From Sebastes aleutianus (taxonomy: Eukaryota > Chordata > Actinopteri > Perciformes > Sebastidae), in contig CAKAKS010000031.1 of the NCBI GenBank assembly GCA_916700875.1, forward strand, positions 8,395,977 through 8,459,976: a DNA stretch of 64,000 nucleotides, written 5' to 3'. How positions within the stretch are numbered: the stretch's first letter is position 1; the number at the start of each line of letters is the position of its first letter. The translations under genes and the position numbers were made by a program. Of this stretch, positions 37,588-48,200 are shown piece by piece. Below the pieces are notes generated by a model. The model made no database searches and was not told where the DNA came from. It saw only the letters and a program-made list of their open reading frames with translations.

Positions 37588-37593
37588 AATAAA
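37588..37593 (+). other. Polyadenylation signal of peroxidase gene 3
   Basis: AATAAA only 29 bases after the new stop, because most of the 3' UTR is deleted along with the C1q domain. Confidence 0.75.
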
Positions 37594-37913
37594 CCAAAGA
37601 AACTGAGCCATATTAAGCGTTGTGTTCATGTGTTCATATTTCTGAGACATTAGGAGATATTTCATGGGCTCCTTGTGTGAATCACAAAAAGACAGAAGAC
37701 TACCCAAAATGCAGTGGAGGCGGGTGGACATTTTTCTAGGTAGAGCTGTGCCACATCCAATCAATTTCAGGAAACATCCCAGTGTGATTCAATGCAAAAA
37801 AGTGAAGGTATCAAAAACACATTACTACTTTGCATTTAAGTAATCAACAATTATTTTATTCCAACGGGAGCACTAAAGAATGCTTAGAAAAACACAACAG
37901 TATAACATGTACT

Positions 37914-39136
37914 CGGGGGTGGAAAGTAACTAAGTACATTTACTCAAGTACTGTACTTAAGTACAGTTTTGAGGTACTTGTACTTTACTTGAGTATTTTC
38001 ATGTTCTGATACTTTCTACTTCTACTCCACTACATCTCAGAGGGATTTATTAGACTTTCAACTCCACTACATTTATCTGACCACTTTAGTTACCTTACAG
38101 ATTCAGATTATTAATACAAAATATAATCAACGAATAAATGATGTATTATTATAGATTAAACTACCCAGCAGCATATAAAGTCATTAAAATGAGCTCCACC
38201 TTAACCAGCTGCAACATTAAAGTGATGAACACATTAATGCATCAATAAGTATAATCCAATAATATACATTATTCTGCATAATGTGTACTTTTATGTTTGG
38301 TACTTTAAAGGGACTGTTTGTAAATTTCAGAAATGCTTGTTAACAGCGACACCTGTGGCCGTGAAATCAACGAAAGTCAGCGTCGAGCTCACGCTTTGCT
38401 CGCTCTAAATAGACATGAACGAGCATCGTTCAAAACAGTGAGGCGACACACGTCAGCTAAAACCACAATATCACTCTATATTTCACCTGCTTCTCAGTAA
38501 TGTTAGCTGACCAGACGAAGGTCTCTCCATGAATCACTGCTGATCCTAGTGTTGGCTTTTCCTGCCTCAGCGCAGGCTGAGGCAGCGGGGCTCCGCAGCG
38601 AGTAACGTTATCGCCTCCGCACACAGCTGGAGTGAGCAGGAGTGAAACCGGCACCCGGTCGGTAACAAGACGACAACGTTACTCTCTGCGGAGCCCCATC
38701 ACTTCACAAGACACGGAAAACCTCTGTTGGTCTGGAGGAGCTGCAGCATTTATTTCTGCACAAACGTTCCCTGTGCATTCACTAGATATTCTCAGAGCTA
38801 AACTAACTCTTCTGCAGTGTGTAGTGAGCGCACGTTCACGTCTAGAGGTGGAGCGAGACAGCGAGGACGCGCGCTCTGTCTGAGTGAAGGAGAGCAGGCA
38901 GCGGAGACGAGGCTCCGGCCACACGCGAGCGCGCATATGCGAACGCGCATGTGTGCCGACCCGCTACATTTATACGCTTAAAAAATTACAAACAGTCCCT
39001 TTAAGTATATTCATATGCTAATATTTTTTGCACTTTTACTTAAGTATGATTTTGAATGTTACTTGTAACAGAGTATTTCTACATGGTAGTATTGCTACTT
39101 TTACTGAAGTACAAGATCTTAGTACTTCCACCACTG
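37914..39136. mobile_element. hAT-type non-autonomous element with 8-bp target duplication
   Basis: CATGTACT occurs at 37906-37913 and again at 39137-39144. The element ends are near-inverted (cgggggtggaaag and cttccaccactg). Internal sequence repeats variants of actcaagtactgtacttaag, a familiar teleost repeat. It is interrupted by the TTAA-flanked element at 38305-39004. Confidence 0.75.
38305..39004. mobile_element. TTAA-flanked MITE (piggyBac-like) nested in the hAT element
   Basis: TTAA at both ends, with inverted termini AGGGACTGTTTGTAA and TTACAAACAGTCCCT. A second copy in the opposite orientation is at 58070-58810. TTAA duplication is typical of piggyBac elements. Open frames inside are not conserved as proteins. 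Confidence 0.7.
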
Positions 39137-39311
39137 CATGTACTATAATACAATAATAAACATGAAATACAACACTAATGTAATATAACAATATAACATG
39201 TAATAGAAATGTTCACTTAATGTGATGCCTCTATTGACCTTGCTTTGTTTGGTAAACAAATAGTGAGGTAAACATCAGGGGAAGTAAACATGAAGTGTAA
39301 TCAGGAAAACT

Positions 39312-39541
39312 GCTGTTAAATCCTGAAGCTATGCAGACACCTGAATGTACATAAGCACGGGACTCAAGTGCCCTGAGGTGTAGAGATAGTAATAGTGGTG
39401 TTAAGTCCTGAAGCTACTCAGACACCTGAATGTACATAAGCATGGGACTCAAGTGCCCTGAGGTGTAGATATAGTAATACTGGTGTTAAGTCCTGAAGTT
39501 ACTCAGACACCTGAATATACATAAACATGGACTCAAGTGCT
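39312..39541. repeat. 85-bp tandem repeat, about 2.7 copies
   Basis: The block containing ttaagtcctgaagctactca and gactcaagtgccctgaggtg recurs at 39316, 39401 and 39486, with the last copy incomplete. Confidence 0.85.
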
Positions 39542-39963
39542 CTCCTTTCTCAAAAGGCACAACCACAACACATCCACAGATATTAATACTACATAAAATA
39601 CAGTTAACAAAAACAATACAATTAATTTACCGGTCTCTATTAAATTGTGATGCCTCCATGACCAATTTAAGCAAATGAGACTGAGGACAACTATGTACAA
39701 GACAAGTCAATGTGGGGAGAAAGCCTGCATGCTTCATCGCTTCATGGTTCTGGTGCTGCTGGTCAGGTTCACTGTCCTCATACAGAGAGGAAATGGAGGC
39801 CCTGGTCCAAAAAATATAGTTTGAGTTGCTAATTTGCCATCAGACTCTTTAATGTGCAATTATATTCATTGTGTGCAATATACTCACTGTTGACTACAGT
39901 ATGTTTATATAATTCACTCTGGGGCGATTTCTCCGTCGCCCCAGAGCTGAACTTCAGACATAC

Positions 39964-40058
39964 AGACAGGCAGAGGGGAGTCAGACAGGCAGAGGGGAGT
40001 CAGACAGGCAGAGGGGAGTCAGACAGGCAGAGGGGAGTCAGACAGGCAGAGAGGAGTC
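39964..40058. repeat. 19-bp minisatellite, five copies
   Basis: agacaggcagaggggagtc is repeated five times head to tail, the fifth with one change. Confidence 0.95.
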
Positions 40059-40594
40059 AGGGAAGTGTAGGAAAACCATATATTTTGCACAGATGATTTT
40101 CTATCATATTTTACACATATTACTGGGTGCATTCCATATTTTAAACACACAAATATTGAAAATTTGTATAATTTCTTCTTATTATTAGTAGTAGTAGTAG
40201 TAATGTTTTTTTTGTGTGTGGCTGTCTGGCTCAGGGGGGGGCGGCACCCTAGCGCCCTCTATTGGCCAGCCGCCACTGCCAAAACGTAATTTACAGTTTT
40301 TCTCATTTGCTTTGGCTCAATCCTCGAGTGAGAATATTTTTTTTCAAAACAGTGAGCTCAAATCTCTGAACATTTAGTTTGTTGTTCACAACAGATTAGA
40401 ATTTCTCATTCATTCAAGCAAATTGCACTAGTTTTGGCACATGTGTGCAAAAGAGTCGGTACAATTGTCTACAATTTGCACAATAACCACTTGCACATGG
40501 CTGCTGATCAAAACCGATGATTTGACTCACAGTGAGATTGTCATCCTCTTCACAACTAAATATCCTTTCATCGTTTGAACCATCACATGTAAAA

Positions 40595-41200
40595 CTAGAA
40601 TGGCACTCGGAGAGCGCAGACCTCCGCCAAGGTGCCCGAGTACGATTGCCCCCCCCCCCGTTCAGCTTGCGCCATCGTCCACGTGTATTTTTGTTTATGT
40701 TGAGATCAGCTGTACGTAGCGGAGCATCGTAAAGCACTTCATTCAAACTGGACAGAAACAAAATAAAACTCACCTAAACCGTCGTCGTTACTCTTTCCAA
40801 CAATCAAGTGTGCTTTGGTCGAACTCAACTGTAATTCCACCGAGCTTAATATGAAAAAACCCTGAATCTACACCCGCTCTCTCTCTATCTCTCTCTCTGA
40901 AGGAAAGAGGTGGGGTCATGCGTCATCAACGCGTAATCAGTGACACTGCGCATGTGTTATACCCAGAGGTCTTAATGTTCTGGCTGATCGGAATCCTTAA
41001 AAAAATTCCTGAATCTGGATCATGATCTGGATCGCCACAAAAATCTAGGGGATTGTTCATTGTGCCACACCCCACCCCTCCAAAAACGTTCATTTAAATG
41101 CATCGCGGACTTTTGGAGTAATCCTGCTAACAGACAAACCAACAAACCAACGCCGGTGAAAACATATCCTCCTTCGTAGGCCTTCGGCCTTGGCGGAGGT
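40595..41200. mobile_element. Dispersed element with inverted cctccgccaagg ends (trailing unit)
   Basis: Same element and position as at 1028, 12394 and 23392. Confidence 0.6.
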
Positions 41201-41529
41201 AATGATCCATTCAATTATCAAAACCTGTCAGACATACATGTATATTCCATAACTATCATGACGTGGTGTTACTTACTGTGGGTAGGTACAATTAGTTGTT
41301 TTTCTTACTGAACTCCTGCAGTTTTCTTCATCATTGCAGGGTATTTAACTTTTTTTTTATTGGCATGGATGTCATTTTGTGACAAATTTTAGGTTAACTT
41401 TATCTTTACAGTACATGTAAAACATTGCTACACAAATATATTTACTGTAAACACAAATGTGCATATCCTGTTTACAGTTGTTCTCTATCGCTTTTGAAAC
41501 AGTCTTAACATTCTCTAAACTGTAAGTGT

Positions 41530-42019
41530 TGTGCCTTCAGGTTTGGTGAAGTAGCGCCCCCTCCTGGGCCTTTTTCTTTTTCTTTTAGTTTGACATGCAC
41601 TTTGACTCGAATAGGTAGTCGGCCATTTTAGTGTCAGAAGTATTAGTTTAGTATAGACCATAGAACAGTATCTTGATTGTATTTATGTAAAGTATATTTT
41701 ATAAAGCCTAATTTTTATACTTGTTAGTTTAACCACATGTCATTGTCATATATTGACTATTATCATTACATACAGTATCATACAGTTAGAGAAGCTATGT
41801 GAAGTTTATACTGTAATGAATAATTTGATTATGCATTTGCTGATTGTATTCTTTGTTTATGTTCTTCAGTTCCACTCCTATTCATACTGTATATGAGGGT
41901 GCCGCCCAATAAAGCACCAGGAGCTTGGATTCTATATCCTGACTACCGTATTCATTTGAATGGAGTTTGGCTTACTGCTGAATTGTGTACCTATGCACAC
42001 ACACAAGGAGAGCAGGGCA
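41530..42019. mobile_element. LTR-like insertion flanked by 8-bp repeats
   Basis: Absent from unit 3. GTAAGTGT lies on both sides (41522-41529 and 42020-42027). The insert starts TGTGCCTTCAGG and ends AGCAGGGCA, and has an AATAAA near 41909. The TG...CA ends and polyadenylation signal suggest an LTR, but an 8-bp duplication is longer than usual for LTR elements, so a DNA element remains possible. Confidence 0.55.
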
Positions 42020-43869
42020 GTAAGTGTAGTTGTCATAACTGTTTGACGGGACATCACAACTCTATAATTAATTTATGCTTCAAAACTTAGTTATTGTGTC
42101 AGTAAATTGGCCAATGGCACCAAAATGAAAAGTTGTTTTGTCATTGTGTGAGAAAATATTTAGATGTTTTTTCACCACGGCAGTCAATCCTGGAATTGTG
42201 TCTTATATGCAAATCTCTGTTTTGTTCCACTTTTTGTTGACAGTGACTGCTTAGTGTACTATACCAGATTGTCAGTTCTGTCTAGCTGAAGGCTGTGTAC
42301 CACGAAGAGTTTTTTAGATTCTTGTTTCAACAGCATCAACATTTACTGGGAAAAGTTAATAATGTACATTACTGTAGTACACAGATATTTACATGTGTGT
42401 TATACAGAAAATGTATTTGTTTAGCAATGTGTTACATATATTGTAAATAGGAAATTCATTCTTTCATGTAAAGTCATATACAGAGAACTGAAAATTTGCC
42501 ACAAAATGATATCCATGCCAAAATAATAAACCCTACAACAATGAAAGAACCTGCTGTAGTTCAGTAAAAAAAACAAAAACTAATTGTACTTCCTCACTAT
42601 AGGTAACACCATGTCATAGATATTTATGCAATATACATGCATGTGAGAGATTTTGATAATTGAATGGATCATTTTGCATGTGATGGCTTAAAAGATGAAA
42701 GAATGTTCCGAAGTCGTGCACAGGATAACAATCTCGCTGAGAGTAAACTCATCGGTTTTGATCAGCAAGACGTGTGCAAGTGGTTATTGTGCAAATTGTC
42801 GACAATTGAACTGACTCTTTTGCACACATGTGCCAAAACACGTGCAATTTGCTTGAATGAATGGAAAATTGGCATCTTTTGTGAACAACAAACTAATTGT
42901 TCAGAGATTTGAGGTTATTGGTTTGAAAACATAATTCTCATTTGAGAATTGAGCCAAAGCGAATGAGAAAAACTGTATTTTTTTTTTGTTTTTTTCAGGC
43001 AAACATGCAATTGCGATACAGAGCATTATGGCATAAGCTCCATTTGTGCAAGAAAGACACTGAAAACAAAATAGAAATATTGGAAATATATATATAAATA
43101 TATAATGGAACTATTTCAAAATATAGAAATTGCATGTTTGCCTAAAAACACTAAAAATAGATCAAGATTGGATACTTTGAATCATAGAATATATTTCTTT
43201 CAAGCATCAACAAAGCAATAATCTTAATTTTAACTTACGTTATCTGAATGGAACAACAAATACCTAAGTGCAGTCATCATTTTAATGTACGGCATGTCTC
43301 CTGTAGATGGAGCCATTGTTCTTTTTTAACAAAATAAATGTATGATTCAGCAATGCATGTATCTGAAAAAATAATATTTCCATCAAAGTCACAGTTATCC
43401 TATTTCCATCTCTTTAGTTAATTCTTAAGCAACCTTCCTCCATCTAAACACAACACAATGTTGGCAAAAAATATAAATGTGTTCCCTTTTTTTCCCTATT
43501 TCTGTTGCCGTGTGAGAAATTTACATACTTGCCTACATCTTCAAAATATCACATTTTATTCATAAGATATAGGGGAAAAGACATTCATTCCTTATTGTCT
43601 TCCCCATTTCAACCAAGTTATAAAGGTTACTGGAGGCTGGACTTTACCCACCATGAACTGCATATGGGGGGAAGGGTAGACAAACATTTACACCTGTGGT
43701 TAGCTTATTGTATATTCTCCAGCCCACCTGGGCTGCATGTGTTCACACTGAGGGAAACTGCATCGAGAGGAAACTAGAGGTGAACATGCAAACTTTATAC
43801 AGGAAGGTTCTGTGCTGAGATTTAGATTCAGCACCCTCTTACTGAGAGGTGACCGTGTTAACCACTGAG

Positions 43870-44365
43870 CATGTTTGACATTCGAACACACAGAACCTGG
43901 ACTCATCACTGAACATGACATTCCCCCACATGTTCAGGTTCCATTGTCTGTGTTGTCGACACCAGCGCAAACGGGCCTGACGGTGAAGGGCAGTCATTGT
44001 AGGCTTCCTGGCAGCCTTATGAGCTCTGAGATTGGCTGTGTGCATTCTGTTCCTGACCGTATGCCATAACGTCCAGCAAACCTTGCCTGCAAATCTCTAG
44101 AAGACAGCCTACGGTTCCTCAGTGCTGTCAGGGTGATGAACCGGTCTTCCTGGGGTGTTGTCTTCCTGGGACGCCCACTTCACGGTCTGTCTTTTACATC
44201 ACCAGTTTCACGGAACTTGGCCTTCAGTTTGGAAATGGTACCAGGGCTGACTCCAAATAATGCTGCAACTTGGTTTTGAGGAACACCAGCTTCAACTTGC
44301 CCTATCATACGGGCCTTATCCAGATTAGATAAACGTGGTATGTCGATGCTTGGAGCAGACACCAA
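43870..44365 (-). pseudogene. Tc1-like transposase pseudogene
   Basis: Minus-strand translation begins with a paired-type helix-turn-helix (ARMIGQVEAGVPQNQVAALF at 44325-44265), then a GRPRKT basic linker and a second DNA-binding part (RFITLTALRNRRLSSRDLQA). After a frameshift it continues into the catalytic-domain start (RKARLRW-type block and FSDESRF). An in-frame TGA near 44182 and a frameshift near 44040 disrupt it, and the C-terminal catalytic part is missing. It interrupts unit sequence between about 43880 and 44590. Confidence 0.8.
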
Positions 44366-45268
44366 TTGATCACTTCAGTAGGGCGCAGTACCCAGCAGGC
44401 TCCATGCACACAGGTGCTGCCAATCAGGTGCCTGATTGGCAGCACCTGGAGATCAAAACAAGAGTCAATTCCAACATGAGAATACACTGTTTACCATTGG
44501 CAGAGCATTTTGGCAAATTTTTCTTGGGCGCTACCCACATAATCAGCTGTGCTGCTCATCCCACAAATGCATGATCCTTAAGTTAAGGATATAAGTTAAT
44601 ATATTGTAATTTTAGTCGTATATTGTTTTTCTTTGTAATTTTATAATATGTCTGAGGAAAATGTTGATAACGGCCTCATCTTTTTCCTCTGTCATTATAC
44701 CTTTGCATTTCCTGCATTATGTTACCCACTTTCTAGCTTGCTAATTGTTAGCGTCTGTGGCTTCTAGACACAGACAGTAACGTTAATGTTGCCGTTGCTT
44801 AGCAGCGGTGTTCTCACGACTTAACCACTTGAACGCCACGCATATCGTGTACACGACTTCCCATGTCGTAAACACAAGCTCACGAGTTTCATTTGAAGGC
44901 ACCATATGTCCCAATACTTAGTATTTCAAATGCATTATGCCAAAAATACCAGGATGTCCTACTACACCCGGTCATATTTTGCAGTATGCAGGCCAGCATG
45001 CTTTTCTGGCTATTCTGACCCACAATCCTCTGCCCAGGGGATATATGAGCAAGAGGGTCAAAGTTCAAGGCGTAATGTTATGATGAAGTAGTATATCCCA
45101 AACTGTATGCATACTGATGCAACAGTACATACTTTTTAAGGAAGAAAAAGTAGAAGAAAAAAAGAAAAAGTATGCAATTTGGAACGTTGCAATAATCTCC
45201 GTACCAGCACCTGTAATGCTCACTACTAAACAAAAACCTCACCAGTAAACTGTGAGCCGTTTTTACGG

Positions 45269-48200
45269 GGTGCTATGTGCCGGACTATTTCTTGGCTCTG
45301 AGACTTCAGGAAGTTACTGTGCCCATTCAAGAAATAGTCTAGGTATGGAGCTGCAACACGTTAATCTTTTTTAACCTTCTGACAGAGCCAGGCTAGCTGT
45401 TTCCCTCCTGCTTCCAGTCTTTTGCTAAGCTAAGCTAACCGGCTGCTGGCTATAGATCCATCCATGTTTGACTGACAGATATGAGAGTGGTTTTCAATCC
45501 TCTTATCTAACACTCCGCCAGAAAGCCAATACACATATTTCCCAAAAGGTCAAACTATTCCTTTAAAGGGTGATCATTTATCAGTGTGTTCACAGCTTGT
45601 TTCTGCTGCCGCCAAGTGGCCAAAAGAATCAGTTACTGCAGGTTTGATTTTGACTGAAAATCATCACCATTTCACATGCTAACTTTGACATTTTAACTAC
45701 TACCAAAGTTCAGTCATGAGTTTCAAGGCATCCACCAAACAACACTGACTTCTAGTGTGATTAATGTCTTATTAAGTTACCCCCAAAGTTTAGTCTGCTA
45801 TTGTCTTGGCAAATAGAGTGACACATAAATCACTGCTGAAAATTACTAATACAATAGAGCAAATATCTTTATCATTGGATTTACTGGAATTTCTCCCTTC
45901 TCTGTGGTTGTGGAATGGGAGGACATACTGGGAGTAAAAAAAAAGAGTACATCTGCATGAATCATTGCACAATGTAAAGTTTTCTGGGCTGTGTCCTGAT
46001 AAAGCGCTCCTCCTCCTGGTTGCAGAGTCCACAGTGCATGTGCAGAGTGCCACGTAGTCCACCAGACTGTGTGTGTGTGTGGTGCTCCAGGAGTAATGGA
46101 AACCCAGTATTTATGAAGGAGAAGAAAATATTTGAATTGTCTGTTTCTGTCGTAGAGTTTTGAGCTAAGATGAACCTGAGCTTATTTGAATAGGCTGAAT
46201 GGGTGGGGGGGGGGAGAGGAAGCTACTACTGGAAGGAAATGTGTAAAAAGCTGTAAATTAACAGAAGCAGGGATTTTATGGGATAGAAGTTGTGGGGTTA
46301 AAATAGAGGGATGTGATAGAAGAGACCGGAGGAAGTGGGCCTTGCTGTGGATGTTTTGAGAGATGTGTGTGGTCCTGTTTGACTGTGATGAGATCATAAT
46401 GATAATGGATGATTCAATGCAAATGGAGAAAAAAATCCGAAAAAAAATACTTTTTTTCAAACCGATACTTCTGCAGCTGGATTTTTAACAGCCCTCATTT
46501 GATAAATCGAAGCCACCAAAAGTGCTGTGGTTTTCTATCATATGCAAAAGTATATTTAATAAAATATGCCTTAGTTTGGCTGCTGCAAATGCTTAAATGT
46601 AGGGTTCACGTCTCAAGCGAAGTGGCTGATGTCTGCCAGATGTTGACTCAGTGATGGCACTGAATAATTGGTGCTGGTTTTATGGTAAATTTAGCATCAT
46701 GAAAGGATGGAGATCTTTTTTTCCCCTCTTTGCTCAATGACGTGTCTTATGCGGGAGGCCTTGTCACTATTTTCCTTACGTATTCTGCAACCCAGACGTG
46801 AATTTATTTGAATTCTTTTAGCTCAGCCGAGTGCCCAAAAGCATCAGGAATGGGGGGTGAATTCCAGCAACGTGGACAAAAGAACTCGGCTAATTCCTTG
46901 CAGATGTGTCTCTTCTTGAGCTGTGTTGGGGGAACACTGTGCTGCCCTCACTGGAGAGAAAAAGGACTCTGCATGGAGAAAGTTCAATGAATTACGAGCG
47001 AAAACAACACCAGCGACCCGGTACAGCTGGTCCTGACTGTCTGGTGTTCCAGGGAAGAGAAAGGAGGAATCCCAGGGACACATAGTTTTCACTCTATGTG
47101 TGCAGATTCCGAGAAATGTAGGCGATGTTAATCATCCTCTAATCAAAAAAACAAAATCACATGTTGGTTAAAAAAAAAAAAGTGCATGTGTAGGTGTTTT
47201 ATACTGGAGACAAATCCTACATAGATGAATGAAAATAAAACTGCTAGAGGGCATCTCTGAAGACAAAACATTTACAAAAGAGCAGCCACATTCACTGCTG
47301 ATGTTTGTACTCTTTTCACTTTTTAATCCTCCTTAGTGAGTCACAGGAATCCTGTTTCTGCATCGAACATTTCACACTTATCTTTAACTCTTGAACAAGT
47401 CTGCAGGGAGGATACATTTTCAGTAGCTCATATAAGTCCTCTTGGCTCTGATTGGCCCTCACAGCTTACACAAGCTGATATGTAACGTCACGTGACTGTG
47501 AGATGATGTGCGCCCTCCGTTATCCAAGAACAATACAACTGGCTTAACTGTAATTTACAGCATGATTTAATCAGTTTACTCTATCATTAAATACCCATTA
47601 AATAGAACCCATTCTCAGACTATAAAGTATTTTAGTCCGCCCTTGGTTCCTGGTCTCTTTCTCTGCTACTGTTTGTGCAGAATAGATTTTCACTGGAATC
47701 ATGAATGTTATGTAATGTTAAATATTCATAACTAAATCAAACAAAGAACAATCAAAGTAAAAGGTACCCTGCGGAGTTGTTGGCCACTAGTAGTGTTATG
47801 GAGCGGGCCCCTGTTGTGTTTGTTCTCAAGCATGAACTCGCACGAGCAAGCGGGTGACATGATACACATTCCTGCCAATGGTTTAACATTACTCCACTGA
47901 TGTGAGCTACAGGTGGCGGTAACGCACCAAGAAATGCAGCAATGTGCCCAAGAAAGACTGCTAACAAGTAAACATGGGTGTAAGCAATAGAGGTTTCAAC
48001 ATTTTTATAAAAATTGGCTTTGCAAATGTTTTGTGAGGAAGGAAATGCATTCAACCCCGTGTTAGACCTCAAGGATACGCACATTTTGATGAGTAACAAA
48101 TGCAAGCATCATTTTGTTTACAAAAAATCGTTATTATCTATTAAGAGTTTAACACTCAAAGATTTAAATGATCTGCTTCTTCATAACTGTGGAAATAGCC

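Larger units (their letters stand above)
40292..42977. mobile_element. Foldback-like DNA transposon, both arms, with insertions (trailing unit)
   Basis: Same ends as the unit 3 copy. It carries the nested dispersed element at 40595-41200 and a further insertion at 41530-42019 in its centre. Confidence 0.6.
1..45268. repeat. Tandem segmental array of peroxidase-C1q gene units
   Basis: Reading down the window shows the same block several times: position 1 matches 11370, and the ATG exons at 5535, 16917 and 31786 lie in near-identical surroundings (spacings 11382 and 14869). Each unit runs promoter, peroxidase exons, collagen exon, C1q exon, shared 3' UTR, then a common repeat-rich intergenic tract. 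Unit 3 is longer because of insertions around 28010-29565 and 29655-31269. After gene 3 the intergenic part alone is repeated once more and homology stops near 45268, just before what would be the next promoter region. Introns are as similar as exons, so duplication was recent. Units 3 and 4 share a 1.59 kb segment (24244-25829 in unit 3) absent from units 1 and 2. Confidence 0.95.
37560..45268. other. Trailing partial unit without a gene
   Basis: After the gene 3 UTR an insertion of about 2.6 kb (about 37700-40285) brings nested transposons and tandem repeats. Unit-type intergenic sequence then resumes and runs, with further insertions, to about 45268, where similarity to the other units ends just short of the intergenic middle. 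No further peroxidase exon follows. Confidence 0.75.

Noticed and set aside
38632..38936. Open frames on both strands inside 38305-39004, similar to one at 58345
   Set aside because: They lie in the GC-rich interior of a TTAA-flanked MITE present in two copies and resemble no known protein.
39964..40058. CRISPR-like direct repeats
   Set aside because: The 19-base units are head to tail without spacers, a minisatellite in an animal genome.
45790..46460. Minus-strand open frames in the array-lox spacer
   Set aside because: No recognisable motif, splice context or conservation; composition is ordinary for AT-rich spacer.
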